From Flavobacterium sp. 140616W15 (GTDB lineage: Bacteria > Bacteroidota > Bacteroidia > Flavobacteriales > Flavobacteriaceae): a stretch of 64,000 nt of DNA. The notes beneath the pieces are model-generated. The model saw nothing but the letters and a program-made list of their open reading frames with translations, had not been told where the DNA came from and did no database searches. The number at the start of each line of letters is the position of its first letter. Position 1 is the first letter of the stretch. Positions 52,113 to 61,574 of the stretch are shown here, piece by piece. The DNA lies in contig NZ_CP033068.1 of assembly GCF_003668995.1 (NCBI RefSeq), forward strand, positions 248,001 through 312,000, given 5' to 3'. The position numbers and the translations under genes are program-made.

Positions 52113-52805
52113 TTAAATGATTGTCTTAAAAATTTTATCCCAAATAGTAAAATAAAAGCCAAAATTGTGAGATTCATTTTTATGATGGTTCGAATGGAAT
52201 TGCGTGGTCGAAATCCATTTAGTAACACTATTTTCTTTCCAGAATTCAGGAAAAATGTCTTTGTTTAAATGCCCTAATATCCCGTAAGATAAATTGAGGA
52301 TTAAATATAGTATTATACTGAAACAATTGAATTCTAATATAGAAATTAGAATAAGCCATATAGCGCCAAAACCTAGAGTCTCGATTGGATTAAGAACAAA
52401 TAAGCTATATACATTTGTGTCGATATGGGTGTGATGTAATTGATGAATGGGGTGAAACCACGCTAACTTATGAGCCAAATAATGAAAGCAAAACATAAAA
52501 AAATCCATCAAGAAAATTAATAAAAGAGTGTCTAATACTATTGTAAAAAATGAAGTAGAAAAGTCTATTTTAATAATTTGATATTGATATAGTTTATAGC
52601 CTATTAAAGTTACTAGCGTGTTACATAGTAAGGTGCTAACAACCCATTTTATATCTGATTTTTTTATTTTTGTAGCCTCAGGATCAATTATTTTACCAAT
52701 ACCAATTGCTAAAAACATAAGTGCTAAATTCTCGATAAGAAAAATTGTTATAACAGTATATATGTTACAATATGATAATAAGTCGAGTAATTCTTCTGGT
52801 ATCAT
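52113..52805 (-). CDS. Sterol desaturase/fatty acid hydroxylase family protein
   Basis: A 230-residue integral membrane di-iron enzyme. The histidine clusters are H108YLAH (HX3H), H121QLHH (HX2HH) and a C-terminal HSNHH (HX2HH), between four predicted helices. Family members hydroxylate or desaturate lipids; in bacteria some act on fatty acids, sterol-like lipids or carotenoids. The substrate is unknown. It starts 12 bp after the sirtuin stop, so the two form an operon read from 53513 downward. It is quite unlike purB in function, and the gap to that gene carries the purB promoter. Confidence 0.85.
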   Translation of the reverse strand: MIPEELLDLLSYCNIYTVITIFLIENLALMFLAIGIGKIIDPEATKIKKSDIKWVVSTLLCNTLVTLIGYKLYQYQIIKIDFSTSFFTIVLDTLLLIFLMDFFMFCFHYLAHKLAWFHPIHQLHHTHIDTNVYSLFVLNPIETLGFGAIWLILISILEFNCFSIILYLILNLSYGILGHLNKDIFPEFWKENSVTKWISTTQFHSNHHKNESHNFGFYFTIWDKIFKTII

Positions 52806-52817
52806 GTTTATAGTTTT

Positions 52818-53513
52818 CTAATTTGTTATTTCAGCTAATTTTGTTTTTAAGATTTCCATTCCTTTTGAGGCTATTTCAGGAATAACTTCAATTTTGTTTC
52901 TCAAGTTTGGAATTTTAATGGGCTTTGGATCAATGTAAAAAAGAGGTGCGTTAGCAGGAGTATATGAGATTAATCCAGCAGCAGGGTATACTTGCAGTGA
53001 AGTTCCTATTACAGCAAAATAATCTGCTTGTTCCGCAATTTCTATTGCTTCTTCTAAGGCTGGAACTTCTTCGCCAAACCAAACGATATGTGGGCGAAGT
53101 TGATTTCCTTTTTTGTCTAAATGATTCATGAACAAATCATCATGCCAATCTAAAATATAATTTAAATCTTGGGAACTTCGTACTTTTAGTAATTCACCGT
53201 GCAAATGTAGAACCTTGGAGCTTCCGGCACGTTCATGTAAATCATCGACATTTTGAGTTATGATATGTACATCAAAATCCTTTTCCAATTCGGCTAAAAT
53301 AATATGCCCTAAATTAGGCGTTACTTCTTTGAGTTGTTTACGTCTTTGATTATAAAAATCAAGAACCAATTCAGGATTTTTGTACCAACCTTCAGGTGTT
53401 GCTACATCCATTACATTATGACCTTCCCATAGACCATCACTATCACGAAAGGTTTTGATACCACTTTCGGCGCTAATTCCAGCTCCAGTTAAAACGACTA
53501 GTTTCTTTTTCAT
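52818..53513 (-). CDS. NAD-dependent protein deacylase, class III sirtuin (CobB-like) without zinc cysteines
   Basis: A 231-residue sirtuin. GAGISAESGIKTFR is the NAD-binding start, TQNVDDLHERAG the conserved loop, and catalytic His105 lies in HLHGE. Tyr54 and Arg57 (FYNQRR) match the YxxR pair that lets class III sirtuins such as CobB and SIRT5 remove succinyl and malonyl groups. The four zinc-binding cysteines expected after the HG motif are all absent; I recall the same in other flavobacterial members. It is the first gene of the pair with the hydroxylase. Targets are unknown. Confidence 0.9.
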   Translation of the reverse strand: MKKKLVVLTGAGISAESGIKTFRDSDGLWEGHNVMDVATPEGWYKNPELVLDFYNQRRKQLKEVTPNLGHIILAELEKDFDVHIITQNVDDLHERAGSSKVLHLHGELLKVRSSQDLNYILDWHDDLFMNHLDKKGNQLRPHIVWFGEEVPALEEAIEIAEQADYFAVIGTSLQVYPAAGLISYTPANAPLFYIDPKPIKIPNLRNKIEVIPEIASKGMEILKTKLAEITN

Positions 53514-53698
53514 TTCTATCTTATTCTAAAAAAAATAAAATTAGTCAATTTATAAGCAAAACAGACTATCAATTTTGTAAAGAATGAATTTATCAAAGTA
53601 TATGTTTTTTTAGTATTTTTACTATAAGTTAATTTCAAAAGATTGATCTATATTGTTTTGGATTTGCTAACAAACACATACTTATTGAAGATTTTTAA

Positions 53699-54235
53699 AT
53701 GATATTAATACAATTTACAGGTTTATCGGGTTCTGGAAAAACTACATTGGCAGAAAATGTGGGGAGTTTATTATTAGAAAAAGGATATAAAGTTGAAATA
53801 ATCGACGGTGATATATATAGAAAAACACTTTGCAAAGACTTAGGATTTTCAAAAAATGACAGATGCGAAAATGTGAGACGCCTTTTTAATGTTGGTCAGG
53901 ATTTTATTAAATCAAAAGTTATTGTATTAATGTCAGTAATTAATCCTTACGAAGATTTACGAAATGAAATAGGACAACATGAGTTTGTTAAAACCGTATT
54001 TTTGGATAGTTCTATTGATAACTTAATTAAAAGAGATCCTAAAGGTTTGTATAAAAAAGCCTTATTACCAGATAGTGATAGTAATAAAATTAGAAATTTT
54101 ACGGGAATAAGTGATGTTTATGAAGTTCCCTTACATGCTGATTTAATGCTAAAAACTGACTCAGAATCGGTGTCGGTTTCAACTGACAAACTTTATTGTT
54201 TTATAATAGAAAATATACCTAATACCACTATTTAA
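53699..54235 (+). CDS. Adenylyl-sulfate (APS) kinase-like protein
   Basis: A 178-residue P-loop kinase. Walker A is G8LSGSGKTT, IIDGDIYRKTLCKDLGFS is the APS kinase DGD motif, and CENVRRL, RDPKGLYKKA and NFTGISDVYEVPLHADLML are diagnostic. It should convert APS to PAPS with ATP. One deviation: the usual ISPYR-x-x-R segment reads INPYEDLR, changing the phospho-acceptor Ser to Asn82 and the first Arg to Glu. The sulfotransferase gene follows 116 bp downstream and would use PAPS. No ATP sulfurylase (cysDN or sat) is in view. A different substrate is possible. Confidence 0.85.
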   Translation: MILIQFTGLSGSGKTTLAENVGSLLLEKGYKVEIIDGDIYRKTLCKDLGFSKNDRCENVRRLFNVGQDFIKSKVIVLMSVINPYEDLRNEIGQHEFVKTVFLDSSIDNLIKRDPKGLYKKALLPDSDSNKIRNFTGISDVYEVPLHADLMLKTDSESVSVSTDKLYCFIIENIPNTTI

Positions 54236-54351
54236 AGTATTGTTTATTTCTAACAGTCATTTATGTTGATTGTTTTTGTGAAATATATATGTTTACGTTG
54301 CAATACGATAGAAACTTAATAATAAATTTATAAGAAAATATATTTATAAAA

Positions 54352-55329
54352 ATGGAAAACTCAGATCATCCTCTTTTAAATTGGATTCCGAATAAGTTAG
54401 TCGAAACAGATGGTAACATCTATTTTGAATGGATTTATCTAGGAGATAAAAGGTATGTAGATCCTTTTTTTGATGAAACTCTTATGAAATGTAAAGTTCA
54501 TTATAATAATTCAACAAGATACAAAGTAGTGAGTAGCGTAGAAAATCTTATTGACTGGTCTACAGAATTGGTTTCTGTAGAGTTAAAGTCATTATTGTTT
54601 CATGTGTCTCGCTGTGGTTCTACAATGATGTGTCAGTCTTTGGCTGTTTCTCCTCAAAATATTGTGGTTTCTGAAGCTCCAATTATCGATCAAATTATAA
54701 GAAGTGATCTTTTTGATCTGGATAAAAAAAGGATTCTTATTAAATCAGTAATAGCATTATTGGGACAGAAGAGATTTGTTGAAGAAAAGAATTTAATTGT
54801 AAAATTGGATTCTTGGCATACATTTCAAATTGATGAATTGAGAGCGATTTTTCCTGAATTGCCTTTTGCACTGCTTTATAGAAACCCAAGTGAAGTATTG
54901 AAATCTCATGCAAAATTAAAAGGAATGCATATGGTTCCCAATTTGTTGCCTGCTACTGTTTTCGGAATTAGTGATGAGGAAATTCAAACAATTAGTTTTC
55001 AGCAATATGGAGCTGTAGTTTTAGAAAAGTATTTTCAATCTTATCTTGATTTTTACGGTACAGACAAAAATGTTGTAATGTATAACTATGAAGAGGGAAT
55101 GAAATCTATTTTGGAGCGTTTTTTATCTTTTATCGATGCCGATTATTTTGTAGAAGAAGTAGATCAAATGTGTGAACGTTTAACAAGACATTCTAAAAAA
55201 GGAGATGTTACTTTTAAGGGAGATTCTTTTACAGATGATGTTTTGGTAATAGATTTGACTAAGGGGAATAGTCTTTATGAGAAATTAAATAGTAGCATAG
55301 CTAAATCTTTGGTTACCAATATAACTTAG
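54352..55329 (+). CDS. Sulfotransferase family protein
   Basis: A 325-residue cytosolic protein with a sulfotransferase-type core. The 5'-phosphosulfate-binding loop is S87RCGST in FHVSRCGSTMMCQS. The 3'-phosphate motif is YRNPSEVLKSHAK with Arg177 and Ser185. The preceding 80 residues (NWIPNKLVETDGNIYFEWIYLG) form an N-terminal region I cannot assign. It should transfer sulfonate from PAPS to an alcohol or amine acceptor, but the acceptor is unknown. It lies 116 bp after the APS-kinase gene on the same strand, making a donor-synthesis plus transfer pair. There is no membrane anchor or signal peptide. Confidence 0.8.
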   Translation: MENSDHPLLNWIPNKLVETDGNIYFEWIYLGDKRYVDPFFDETLMKCKVHYNNSTRYKVVSSVENLIDWSTELVSVELKSLLFHVSRCGSTMMCQSLAVSPQNIVVSEAPIIDQIIRSDLFDLDKKRILIKSVIALLGQKRFVEEKNLIVKLDSWHTFQIDELRAIFPELPFALLYRNPSEVLKSHAKLKGMHMVPNLLPATVFGISDEEIQTISFQQYGAVVLEKYFQSYLDFYGTDKNVVMYNYEEGMKSILERFLSFIDADYFVEEVDQMCERLTRHSKKGDVTFKGDSFTDDVLVIDLTKGNSLYEKLNSSIAKSLVTNIT

Positions 55330-55367
55330 GAAATTGTTTTTATAGTCTTAATTGTGTGGGTTTTTAG

Positions 55368-55375
55368 TATTTTTG
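55368..55375 (+). promoter_or_regulatory. TAnnTTTG -7 element deciding the TrmH-like start
   Basis: TATTTTTG lies inside the longer frame that opens at GTG 55354 and 18 bp before ATG 55393. Translation from the GTG would precede the transcription start, so ATG 55393 (MIDLDYLAF) is chosen. Confidence 0.6.
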
Positions 55376-55392
55376 CCACAAATATTATTGAA

Positions 55393-56055
55393 ATGATTGA
55401 TTTAGATTACCTCGCTTTCCTTGAAAACATACTTACCGAAAACCGAAAGAACAAATTTTTAAAGGTTCTCGAAAACCGCACTAAACACTTTACTATTGTT
55501 GTCGAAGATATTTTCCAGATGCATAATACTAGTGCTGTTATGCGCAGTTGTGAAGTTTTTGGAATTCAGGAACTCAATGTTATAGAGCAACGTTATGGTA
55601 AAAGGATTGATAAAGAAATTGCTATGGGGGCTCAGAAATGGGTTGATATCAATGCATTTGATAACATTAGTAATTGTGTAGATACATTGAAGAATAAAGG
55701 ATATCAAATTATTGCTACAACACCTCATGAGAATGACTGTTTGCTGGAGGATTTTGATATAACTAAGCCCAGTGCTTTATTTTTTGGTACCGAAAGAGAT
55801 GGTTTATCAGAAGAGATTTTACAAAAGGCAGATGGATTTCTTAAAATTCCGATGGTAGGATTTACAGAAAGTTTGAATATCTCGGTTTCGGCTGCGATAA
55901 TTATTCAGAATCTAACAAGCAGATTGCGAAATACAGAGATTGACTGGCATTTATCTGATGATGAAATTTTAGAAAAACGTTTGGCTTGGGCCAAAAGCTC
56001 AATTAAAGATATCAAACGAATTGAAGCTCGCTATTTTGAAGAGAATCCAAAATAA
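55393..56055 (+). CDS. TrmH/SpoU family RNA 2'-O-methyltransferase
   Basis: A 220-residue SPOUT methyltransferase from ATG 55393. The motifs are NTSAVMRSCEVFGIQELNVI (motif 1 Asn and Arg), FFGTERDGLSEEIL (motif 2) and IPMVGFTESLNISVSAAI (motif 3, trefoil knot). It methylates ribose of a guanosine in tRNA (TrmH acts at G18) or rRNA. The N-terminal extension fits the TrmH subtype. A promoter element just upstream shows it is transcribed separately from the sulfotransferase gene. It converges with secA across a strong terminator. Confidence 0.92.
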   Translation: MIDLDYLAFLENILTENRKNKFLKVLENRTKHFTIVVEDIFQMHNTSAVMRSCEVFGIQELNVIEQRYGKRIDKEIAMGAQKWVDINAFDNISNCVDTLKNKGYQIIATTPHENDCLLEDFDITKPSALFFGTERDGLSEEILQKADGFLKIPMVGFTESLNISVSAAIIIQNLTSRLRNTEIDWHLSDDEILEKRLAWAKSSIKDIKRIEARYFEENPK

Positions 56056-56090
56056 AAAAATCCCCAATTACATTATAATTGGGGATTTTT
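56056..56090. terminator. Bidirectional terminator between the TrmH-like gene and secA
   Basis: A perfect 15-bp stem AAAAATCCCCAATTA/TAATTGGGGATTTTT with a 5-nt loop and T runs on both strands. Confidence 0.93.
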
Positions 56091-56157
56091 TTTGAGTTTC
56101 TAATTTCTATATTCAGTCTCAAAAGGTGATAGAGACTGAATATAGATATTGAAGATA

Positions 56158-59100
56158 TTATTTAACGATAACCCATTCGCCAGAAGCTAATAAGCTTTCT
56201 GCTTTTTTAAATTTCATCGTTTCGATTGCTCCAGTAGCAACTTGTTGTACTGTTACATTATCATTACGATTAATTTTAGGCATATCTCTAGTAATAGTTT
56301 CAGTTACTTGACGTTGCTGAGTTTCTCCAGCTTCGCGGTTGATCTCTTCGCTATTTTCGATTTCGTCTTTACTTAATTTATAATTTTCTTTCTGACGGAC
56401 TTCTCTTGCTTCCTGAATTTCTGGAGCGTTTTGAGCAGGTAAATCACCTTTGAATAAGAATGAAATTACTTCTCTATTTACGTTATCCAACATTGAACGG
56501 AATAAGTTAAAAGCTTCTAATTTATAAATAAGTAATGGATCTTTTTGTTCGTGAACGGCTAATTGAACTGATTGTTTCAATTCGTCCATTTTACGTAAAT
56601 GTTTTTTCCAAGCTTCATCAACAATAGATAGAGTGATGTTTTTTTCGAAATCAGCAACTAATTGTGCACCTTCAGTTTCGTATGCTTTTTTAAGATCAGT
56701 AACAACATTTAATGTTTTGATACCATCTGTAAACGGAACTACAATACGCTCAAATTGATTGTTTTTCTCTTCGTAAATACCTTTAATGATAGGGAAAGCT
56801 TCTCTTGCACTACGTTCTGTTTTTTCAGTATAATAGGCTAAAGTTTCTTTGTATAATTTTCCTGTAATCTCATTTTCTGGTAATTTGATAAAATCAGCTT
56901 CAGATATTGGAGATGTTATAGAGAAATAACGAATTAATTCAAACTCGAAATTTTTAAAATCATTTGTTGCTTTGTTTTGGTTTACGATAAGTTCGCATGT
57001 ATCGTAAAGCATGTTTGCGATATCAAGTTTTAAACGCTCTCCAAACAAGGCATGACGACGACGTTTGTAAACTACTTCACGTTGTGAATTCATAACGTCA
57101 TCATATTCTAATAAACGCTTACGAACTCCAAAGTTATTTTCTTCTACTTTCTTTTGAGCACGCTCAATAGATTTTGTCATCATAGAATGTTGAATCACTT
57201 CTCCTTCTTGTAACCCCATTCTATCCATTACTTTGGCAACTCTTTCAGAACCAAATAAACGCATTAAGTTATCTTCTAGAGAAACGTAGAATTGAGAGCT
57301 TCCTGGGTCACCTTGACGACCAGCACGACCACGTAACTGTCTGTCAACACGACGCGAATCATGACGCTCTGTACCAATAATTGCTAAACCTCCTGCAGCT
57401 TTTACTTCTGGAGACAATTTAATATCGGTACCACGACCAGCCATATTGGTTGCAATGGTTACTACTCCTGGTTTTCCTGCTTCTTCTACAATTTGTGCCT
57501 CTTGCTTGTGCATTTTGGCATTCAATACGTTGTGTGCAACACCTCTCATTTTAAGCATACGGCTTAATAACTCAGAGATTTCTACTGATGTTGTTCCAAT
57601 TAATACTGGTCTTCCTGCGCTAGATAGTTCAGTTACATCTTCGATTACAGCATTGAATTTTTCACGTGTAGTTTTGTAGATATAATCTTCCTTGTCTATT
57701 CTAGCCATAGGGCGATTTGTAGGAATCTCAACTACGTCTAATTTATATATTTGCCATAACTCACCAGCTTCTGTTACTGCAGTACCTGTCATACCAGCTA
57801 ATTTGCTGTACATTCTGAAATAGTTTTGTAATGTAACAGTTGCAAAAGTTTGTGTAGCAGCTTCAATTTTTACATTTTCTTTAGCTTCAATCGCCTGGTG
57901 TAATCCGTCTGAGTAACGACGACCATCCATGATACGACCTGTTTGCTCATCAACAATCATAATCTTGTTGTCCATGATAACGTATTCTACATCTTTTTCA
58001 AAAAGAGCATACGCTTTTAACAGCTGTGTTAAAGTATGAATACGTTCGCTTTTTATACCAAAATCTTGAAATAATCTTTCTTTGGCTTCAGCTTCAGCAT
58101 CTTTATCTAATTTTTGTTTTTCGATAGCAGCAATTTCCGTTCCGATGTCTGGTAATACGAAAAAGTCTGCATCTGTATCTCCTGAAAGGAATTTGATTCC
58201 ATTATCAGTTAGTTCTACTTGATTATTTTTTTCTTCAATTACAAAATATAAAGCCTCATCAATTTTATGCATCTCACGATTGTTGTCTTGCATGTATTGA
58301 TTTTCGGTTTTTTGAAGTAATTGTTTGATTCCTTCTTCACTCAAAAATTTAATTAAAGCTTTGTTTCTAGGTAAACTTCTGTAAGCTCTTAATAATAAGA
58401 ATCCACCATCTTTAGTGTTTCCTTCTTTTATTAATTTTTTAGCTTCTGCTAAGAAACCATTTGCCAATTGGCGTTGTAAACTTACTAAGTTTTCAATTTT
58501 TGGTTTCAATTCATTAAATTCATGACGGTCTCCTTGAGGAACTGGACCAGAAATGATAAGTGGTGTTCTTGCATCATCAATTAATACTGAATCGACCTCA
58601 TCGACGATTGCATAATTGTGTTTTCTTTGTACCAAGTCATTTGGCGAATGCGCCATATTATCTCTTAGGTAGTCAAATCCGAATTCGTTATTTGTTCCGT
58701 AAGTAATATCTGCATCATATGCTTTCTTTCTTCCTTCTGAACTTGGTTGGTGATTATCAATACAATCAACAGTTAAACCATGAAATTCAAATAAAGGTGC
58801 TTTCCATGTGCTATCACGTTTTGCTAAGTAATCATTCACAGTTACTAAGTGCACACCGTTTCCTGTTAAGGCATTTAGATAAAGAGGTAAAGTTGCTACC
58901 AAGGTTTTACCCTCACCAGTTTGCATCTCTGCAACTTTTCCTTCGTGTAATACCATACCACCAATTAACTGAACATCGTAGTGAACCATGTCCCATGTAA
59001 TTTCTTTACCAGCAGCATTCCATTTATTAGCCCAGATAGATTTTTCTCCATCTATTGTAATATATGTTTTTGTAGCCGAAAGTTCGCGGTCTTTTGCTGT

Positions 59101-59499
59101 AGCAGTAACTTCAATTTGTGAGTTATCTTTAAAACGGCGAGCTGTTTCTTTTACTACTGAAAATGCTTCTGGAAGAATTTCCATTAATGTTTTTTCCGAA
59201 ATTTCGTAAGCTTCTTTTTCTAAAGTATCTATAGCTTCGTAAATGTCTTCTCTTTTGTCGATATCTTCAATGCTTTCTACTTCTGCTTTAAGAGAAGCAA
59301 TTTTCGCATCTTTTTCGGCTCTTGCGTCCTTTATCTTTTGTTTAAAAAATGCTGTCCTAGCCCTAAGTTCGTCATGCGACAAAGCCATTAAGCTAGTTTC
59401 GAAAGTTTTAATTTTGTTTAAATAAGGTTGTAAAGCTTTGACATCTTTTTGTGATTTATCACCTACAAAGACTTTAATAATACTGTTAATGAAACTCAT
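56158..59499 (-). CDS. secA: Preprotein translocase ATPase SecA
   Basis: SecA, 1113 residues, longer than the 901 of E. coli as usual in Bacteroidota. Nucleotide-binding domain 1 has Walker A MQTGEGKT (192-199) and the DEAD-box-like [16 protein letters not shown]. Extra helical inserts lie around residues 60-110 and about 330-430. The second motor domain has [39 protein letters not shown] and helical scaffold segments. The C-terminus ends with GEWVIVK and has no SecB-binding zinc cluster. It drives export through SecYEG. It is read alone, toward the terminator. Confidence 0.98.
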   Translation of the reverse strand: MSFINSIIKVFVGDKSQKDVKALQPYLNKIKTFETSLMALSHDELRARTAFFKQKIKDARAEKDAKIASLKAEVESIEDIDKREDIYEAIDTLEKEAYEISEKTLMEILPEAFSVVKETARRFKDNSQIEVTATAKDRELSATKTYITIDGEKSIWANKWNAAGKEITWDMVHYDVQLIGGMVLHEGKVAEMQTGEGKTLVATLPLYLNALTGNGVHLVTVNDYLAKRDSTWKAPLFEFHGLTVDCIDNHQPSSEGRKKAYDADITYGTNNEFGFDYLRDNMAHSPNDLVQRKHNYAIVDEVDSVLIDDARTPLIISGPVPQGDRHEFNELKPKIENLVSLQRQLANGFLAEAKKLIKEGNTKDGGFLLLRAYRSLPRNKALIKFLSEEGIKQLLQKTENQYMQDNNREMHKIDEALYFVIEEKNNQVELTDNGIKFLSGDTDADFFVLPDIGTEIAAIEKQKLDKDAEAEAKERLFQDFGIKSERIHTLTQLLKAYALFEKDVEYVIMDNKIMIVDEQTGRIMDGRRYSDGLHQAIEAKENVKIEAATQTFATVTLQNYFRMYSKLAGMTGTAVTEAGELWQIYKLDVVEIPTNRPMARIDKEDYIYKTTREKFNAVIEDVTELSSAGRPVLIGTTSVEISELLSRMLKMRGVAHNVLNAKMHKQEAQIVEEAGKPGVVTIATNMAGRGTDIKLSPEVKAAGGLAIIGTERHDSRRVDRQLRGRAGRQGDPGSSQFYVSLEDNLMRLFGSERVAKVMDRMGLQEGEVIQHSMMTKSIERAQKKVEENNFGVRKRLLEYDDVMNSQREVVYKRRRHALFGERLKLDIANMLYDTCELIVNQNKATNDFKNFEFELIRYFSITSPISEADFIKLPENEITGKLYKETLAYYTEKTERSAREAFPIIKGIYEEKNNQFERIVVPFTDGIKTLNVVTDLKKAYETEGAQLVADFEKNITLSIVDEAWKKHLRKMDELKQSVQLAVHEQKDPLLIYKLEAFNLFRSMLDNVNREVISFLFKGDLPAQNAPEIQEAREVRQKENYKLSKDEIENSEEINREAGETQQRQVTETITRDMPKINRNDNVTVQQVATGAIETMKFKKAESLLASGEWVIVK

Positions 59500-59551
59500 G
59501 ATCTGTTGGTATTTCTATAATTTATCTAAATGTGTAAATTTAAACAAAAAA

Positions 59552-59573
59552 AAAGCCTCTTTTTTGAGACTTT
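59552..59573 (-). terminator. Terminator after the DUF2795 gene
   Basis: On the minus strand AAAGTCTC pairs with GAGGCTTT (8 bp, one G-U) around a 6-nt loop, followed by a T run. The plus-strand version has an A-C mismatch, so it acts for the minus-strand DUF2795 gene. Confidence 0.7.
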
Positions 59574-59590
59574 TTCTTTGGGGTTACTTT

Positions 59591-59812
59591 TTAATATTCA
59601 TCCTCATTCCAAAGATAATCTTCGTCTGTTGGATAATCCGGCCATATTTCTTCCATTGATTCATATATCTCACCTTCGTCCTCAATTGACTGTAGGTTTT
59701 CTACTACTTCTAATGGAGCTCCTGCTCTAATAGCGTAGTCTATAAGTTCGTCTTTGTTAGCAGGCCACGGCGCATCACTTAAATATGATGCTAATTCTAA
59801 TGTCCAATACAT
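59591..59812 (-). CDS. DUF2795 family protein
   Basis: A 73-residue protein. The motif MYWTLELASYLSDAPWPANKDELIDYAIRAGAP matches DUF2795, a small all-helical family. The C-terminal tail is strongly acidic (DEGEIYESMEEIWPDYPTDEDY). Function is not established; the basic-helix core resembles small DNA- or RNA-binding modules, which is speculative. It has a well-formed promoter and its own terminator, so it is a stand-alone gene between secA and the adenosyltransferase. Confidence 0.85.
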   Translation of the reverse strand: MYWTLELASYLSDAPWPANKDELIDYAIRAGAPLEVVENLQSIEDEGEIYESMEEIWPDYPTDEDYLWNEDEY

Positions 59813-59833
59813 CTTTTGTCAATTTAGTTTGTG

Positions 59834-59863
59834 CAAAAATAATTTTTTTACTGAGAAAGACAA
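59834..59863 (-). promoter_or_regulatory. Promoter of the DUF2795 gene (TTG, 19-bp spacer, TATTTTTG)
   Basis: On the minus strand TTG (59863-59861), a 19-bp spacer and TATTTTTG (59841-59834) match the full pattern. The ATG is 21 bp downstream. Confidence 0.7.
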
Positions 59864-59961
59864 GTAAAAAATGATTTATTTTAGTAAAATTTAAGAACGT
59901 TCCTTTTAGTATTCAATTTTCTGTTACAGTTTACATTGCAAATACTAAAAACTGTAGCAGA

Positions 59962-60531
59962 TTACTTTCTCGGAATCCATTTAACTTCCTCCGCTTTTAA
60001 GTCAGAAGACAACTTTCGTGCCAAGACAAAAAGGTAGTCAGAAAGTCGGTTTAAGTACTGAATAGCTATTTCTGGAACAGCCTCATTATGACTTAAATGG
60101 ACTGCCAGCCGCTCAGCACGACGACAAACGCAACGCGCGATGTGACAATATGACACGGTTTGATGTCCTCCGGGTAATACAAAGTGCGTCATTTGTGGAA
60201 GTGCTTCTTCCATGGTATCGATTTCATTTTCAAGTAATTCGATGTCAGTTGCTACAATACCTAGATTTTTAAGGCGTAATTCACCGTTTTTTAAGACTTC
60301 TTTTTCTACAGGTGTAGCTAGAATTGCTCCTACGGTAAATAATCGGTCTTGAATTTCGATCAAAATAGCTTTATAATGTGCATTCATTTCCTGATCTCGT
60401 ATAAGACCTATGTGTGAGTTTAGCTCATCAACGGTCCCGTAACTATCAATACGGATATGGTCTTTAGGAACGCGGGTACCGCCAAAAAGAGCAGTAGTAC
60501 CTTTGTCTCCAGTTTTTGTATATACTTTCAT
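59962..60531 (-). CDS. Cob(I)yrinic acid a,c-diamide adenosyltransferase (PduO/MMAB type)
   Basis: A 189-residue corrinoid adenosyltransferase. YTKTGDKGTTALFGGTRVPKDH is the ATP-binding start and VDELNSHIGL a conserved helix. The C-terminal RRAERLAVHLS and YLNRLSDYLFVLAR segments complete the PduO/MMAB signature. It transfers adenosine from ATP to cob(I)alamin, giving adenosylcobalamin, the cofactor that MeaB (42714-43808) chaperones to methylmalonyl-CoA mutase. It lies 36 bp after the ABC ATPase gene on the same strand, so is probably co-transcribed with it. Confidence 0.95.
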   Translation of the reverse strand: MKVYTKTGDKGTTALFGGTRVPKDHIRIDSYGTVDELNSHIGLIRDQEMNAHYKAILIEIQDRLFTVGAILATPVEKEVLKNGELRLKNLGIVATDIELLENEIDTMEEALPQMTHFVLPGGHQTVSYCHIARCVCRRAERLAVHLSHNEAVPEIAIQYLNRLSDYLFVLARKLSSDLKAEEVKWIPRK

Positions 60532-60567
60532 TTTTTAAAGGGCTGATTTTTTAATTTATATCCTAAC

Positions 60568-61260
60568 CTATTTTATGGTCTTTGTATCGCTTTCGATAAG
60601 GCCATCACGCAAACGAATGACGCGGTGTGCATAGGCGGCAATATCTTCTTCGTGTGTTACTAGAATCACGGTATTGCCGTTGGCATGAATATCACCAAAT
60701 AGTTTCATAATCTCTACAGAGGTTTTACTATCTAAATTTCCAGTTGGTTCATCGGCGAGTATAATCGATGGTTTGTTAACTAATGCTCTTGCAATAGCGA
60801 CACGTTGGCGTTGTCCTCCTGAAAGTTGATTAGGTTGGTGATCCATTCTGTCTTCAAGATTTACTTGTTTTAATACTTCGGTAGCACGTACAATTCGTTC
60901 CGATTTAGAGTATCCGGCATAAATCATTGGTAGAGCTACATTATCTAATGCAGTAGTCCTTGGTAAAAGATTAAATGTCTGGAAAACAAAGCCAATTTCT
61001 TTATTTCTAATTTCTGCCAATTCATCATCTTTCATCTGGCTAACATCTTTTCCGTTTAAGATATAAGTTCCAGAAGTTGGAGTGTCTAAGCATCCTAATA
61101 AGTTCATTAATGTTGATTTCCCTGAACCCGATGGTCCCATTAAGGCAACATATTCTCCTTTATTTATTTCTAAATCAATTCCTTTTAAGACATAAACAAT
61201 TTCGTTTCCAAGTACAAAATTTCGTTTAATATTGGTTATTTTAATTAATGGATTTGCCAT
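60568..61260 (-). CDS. ABC transporter ATP-binding protein, LolD/MacB class
   Basis: A 230-residue ATPase. Walker A is GPSGSGKST (42-50), the signature is [15 protein letters not shown], Walker B is [13 protein letters not shown] and the H-loop is [10 protein letters not shown]. This is the class that partners FtsX-type permeases in lipoprotein release or macrolide and peptide export. No permease is adjacent; the MacB-type permease at 10551-11795 is a possible partner, but distance makes it only a guess. It precedes the adenosyltransferase by 36 bp. Start ATG 61260. Confidence 0.93.
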   Translation of the reverse strand: MANPLIKITNIKRNFVLGNEIVYVLKGIDLEINKGEYVALMGPSGSGKSTLMNLLGCLDTPTSGTYILNGKDVSQMKDDELAEIRNKEIGFVFQTFNLLPRTTALDNVALPMIYAGYSKSERIVRATEVLKQVNLEDRMDHQPNQLSGGQRQRVAIARALVNKPSIILADEPTGNLDSKTSVEIMKLFGDIHANGNTVILVTHEEDIAAYAHRVIRLRDGLIESDTKTIK

Positions 61261-61574
61261 TGGAGTTTATGATTGTTGATTTACAATTTTTAGATTTTAA
61301 AAGTACAAAACACTTTTGAATTAATCATAAGTAGTTTAAAATACATTTTTGTTACAGTCAATTGTTGTTTGCGAGGAGATAAGGTTGTTTTTTAGGTGTA
61401 AGCTACAAAACAGATAAAAATACTTTATATAATTATTTGAAAAAATTACATAATTATCATATTTGATTAATTTTTGTAATTTTTATTTAATTAAAATCAT
61501 AATATTTTGATAAATATTTAATTTTGCTTAAAAATAACATTATATTTGATGAATAACATTAACAAATCAGAATT
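61261..61574. other. 314-bp gene-free region with one promoter element
   Basis: An AT-rich spacer between divergent genes. No open frame and no notable hairpin. A TAnnTTTG element (61541-61548) near the right end serves the lipoprotein gene. No exact promoter for the LolD-like gene is visible. Confidence 0.55.
61541..61548 (+). promoter_or_regulatory. TAnnTTTG -7 element for the lipoprotein gene
   Basis: TATATTTG lies 26 bp before ATG 61575. A TTG at 61524-61526 is only 14 bp upstream, closer than usual. Confidence 0.5.

Noticed and set aside
53514..54351. Horizontal transfer of the APS kinase/sulfotransferase pair
   Set aside because: Base composition looks like that of the flanking genes and no mobile element or direct repeat is adjacent, so transfer is not supported by this sequence alone.
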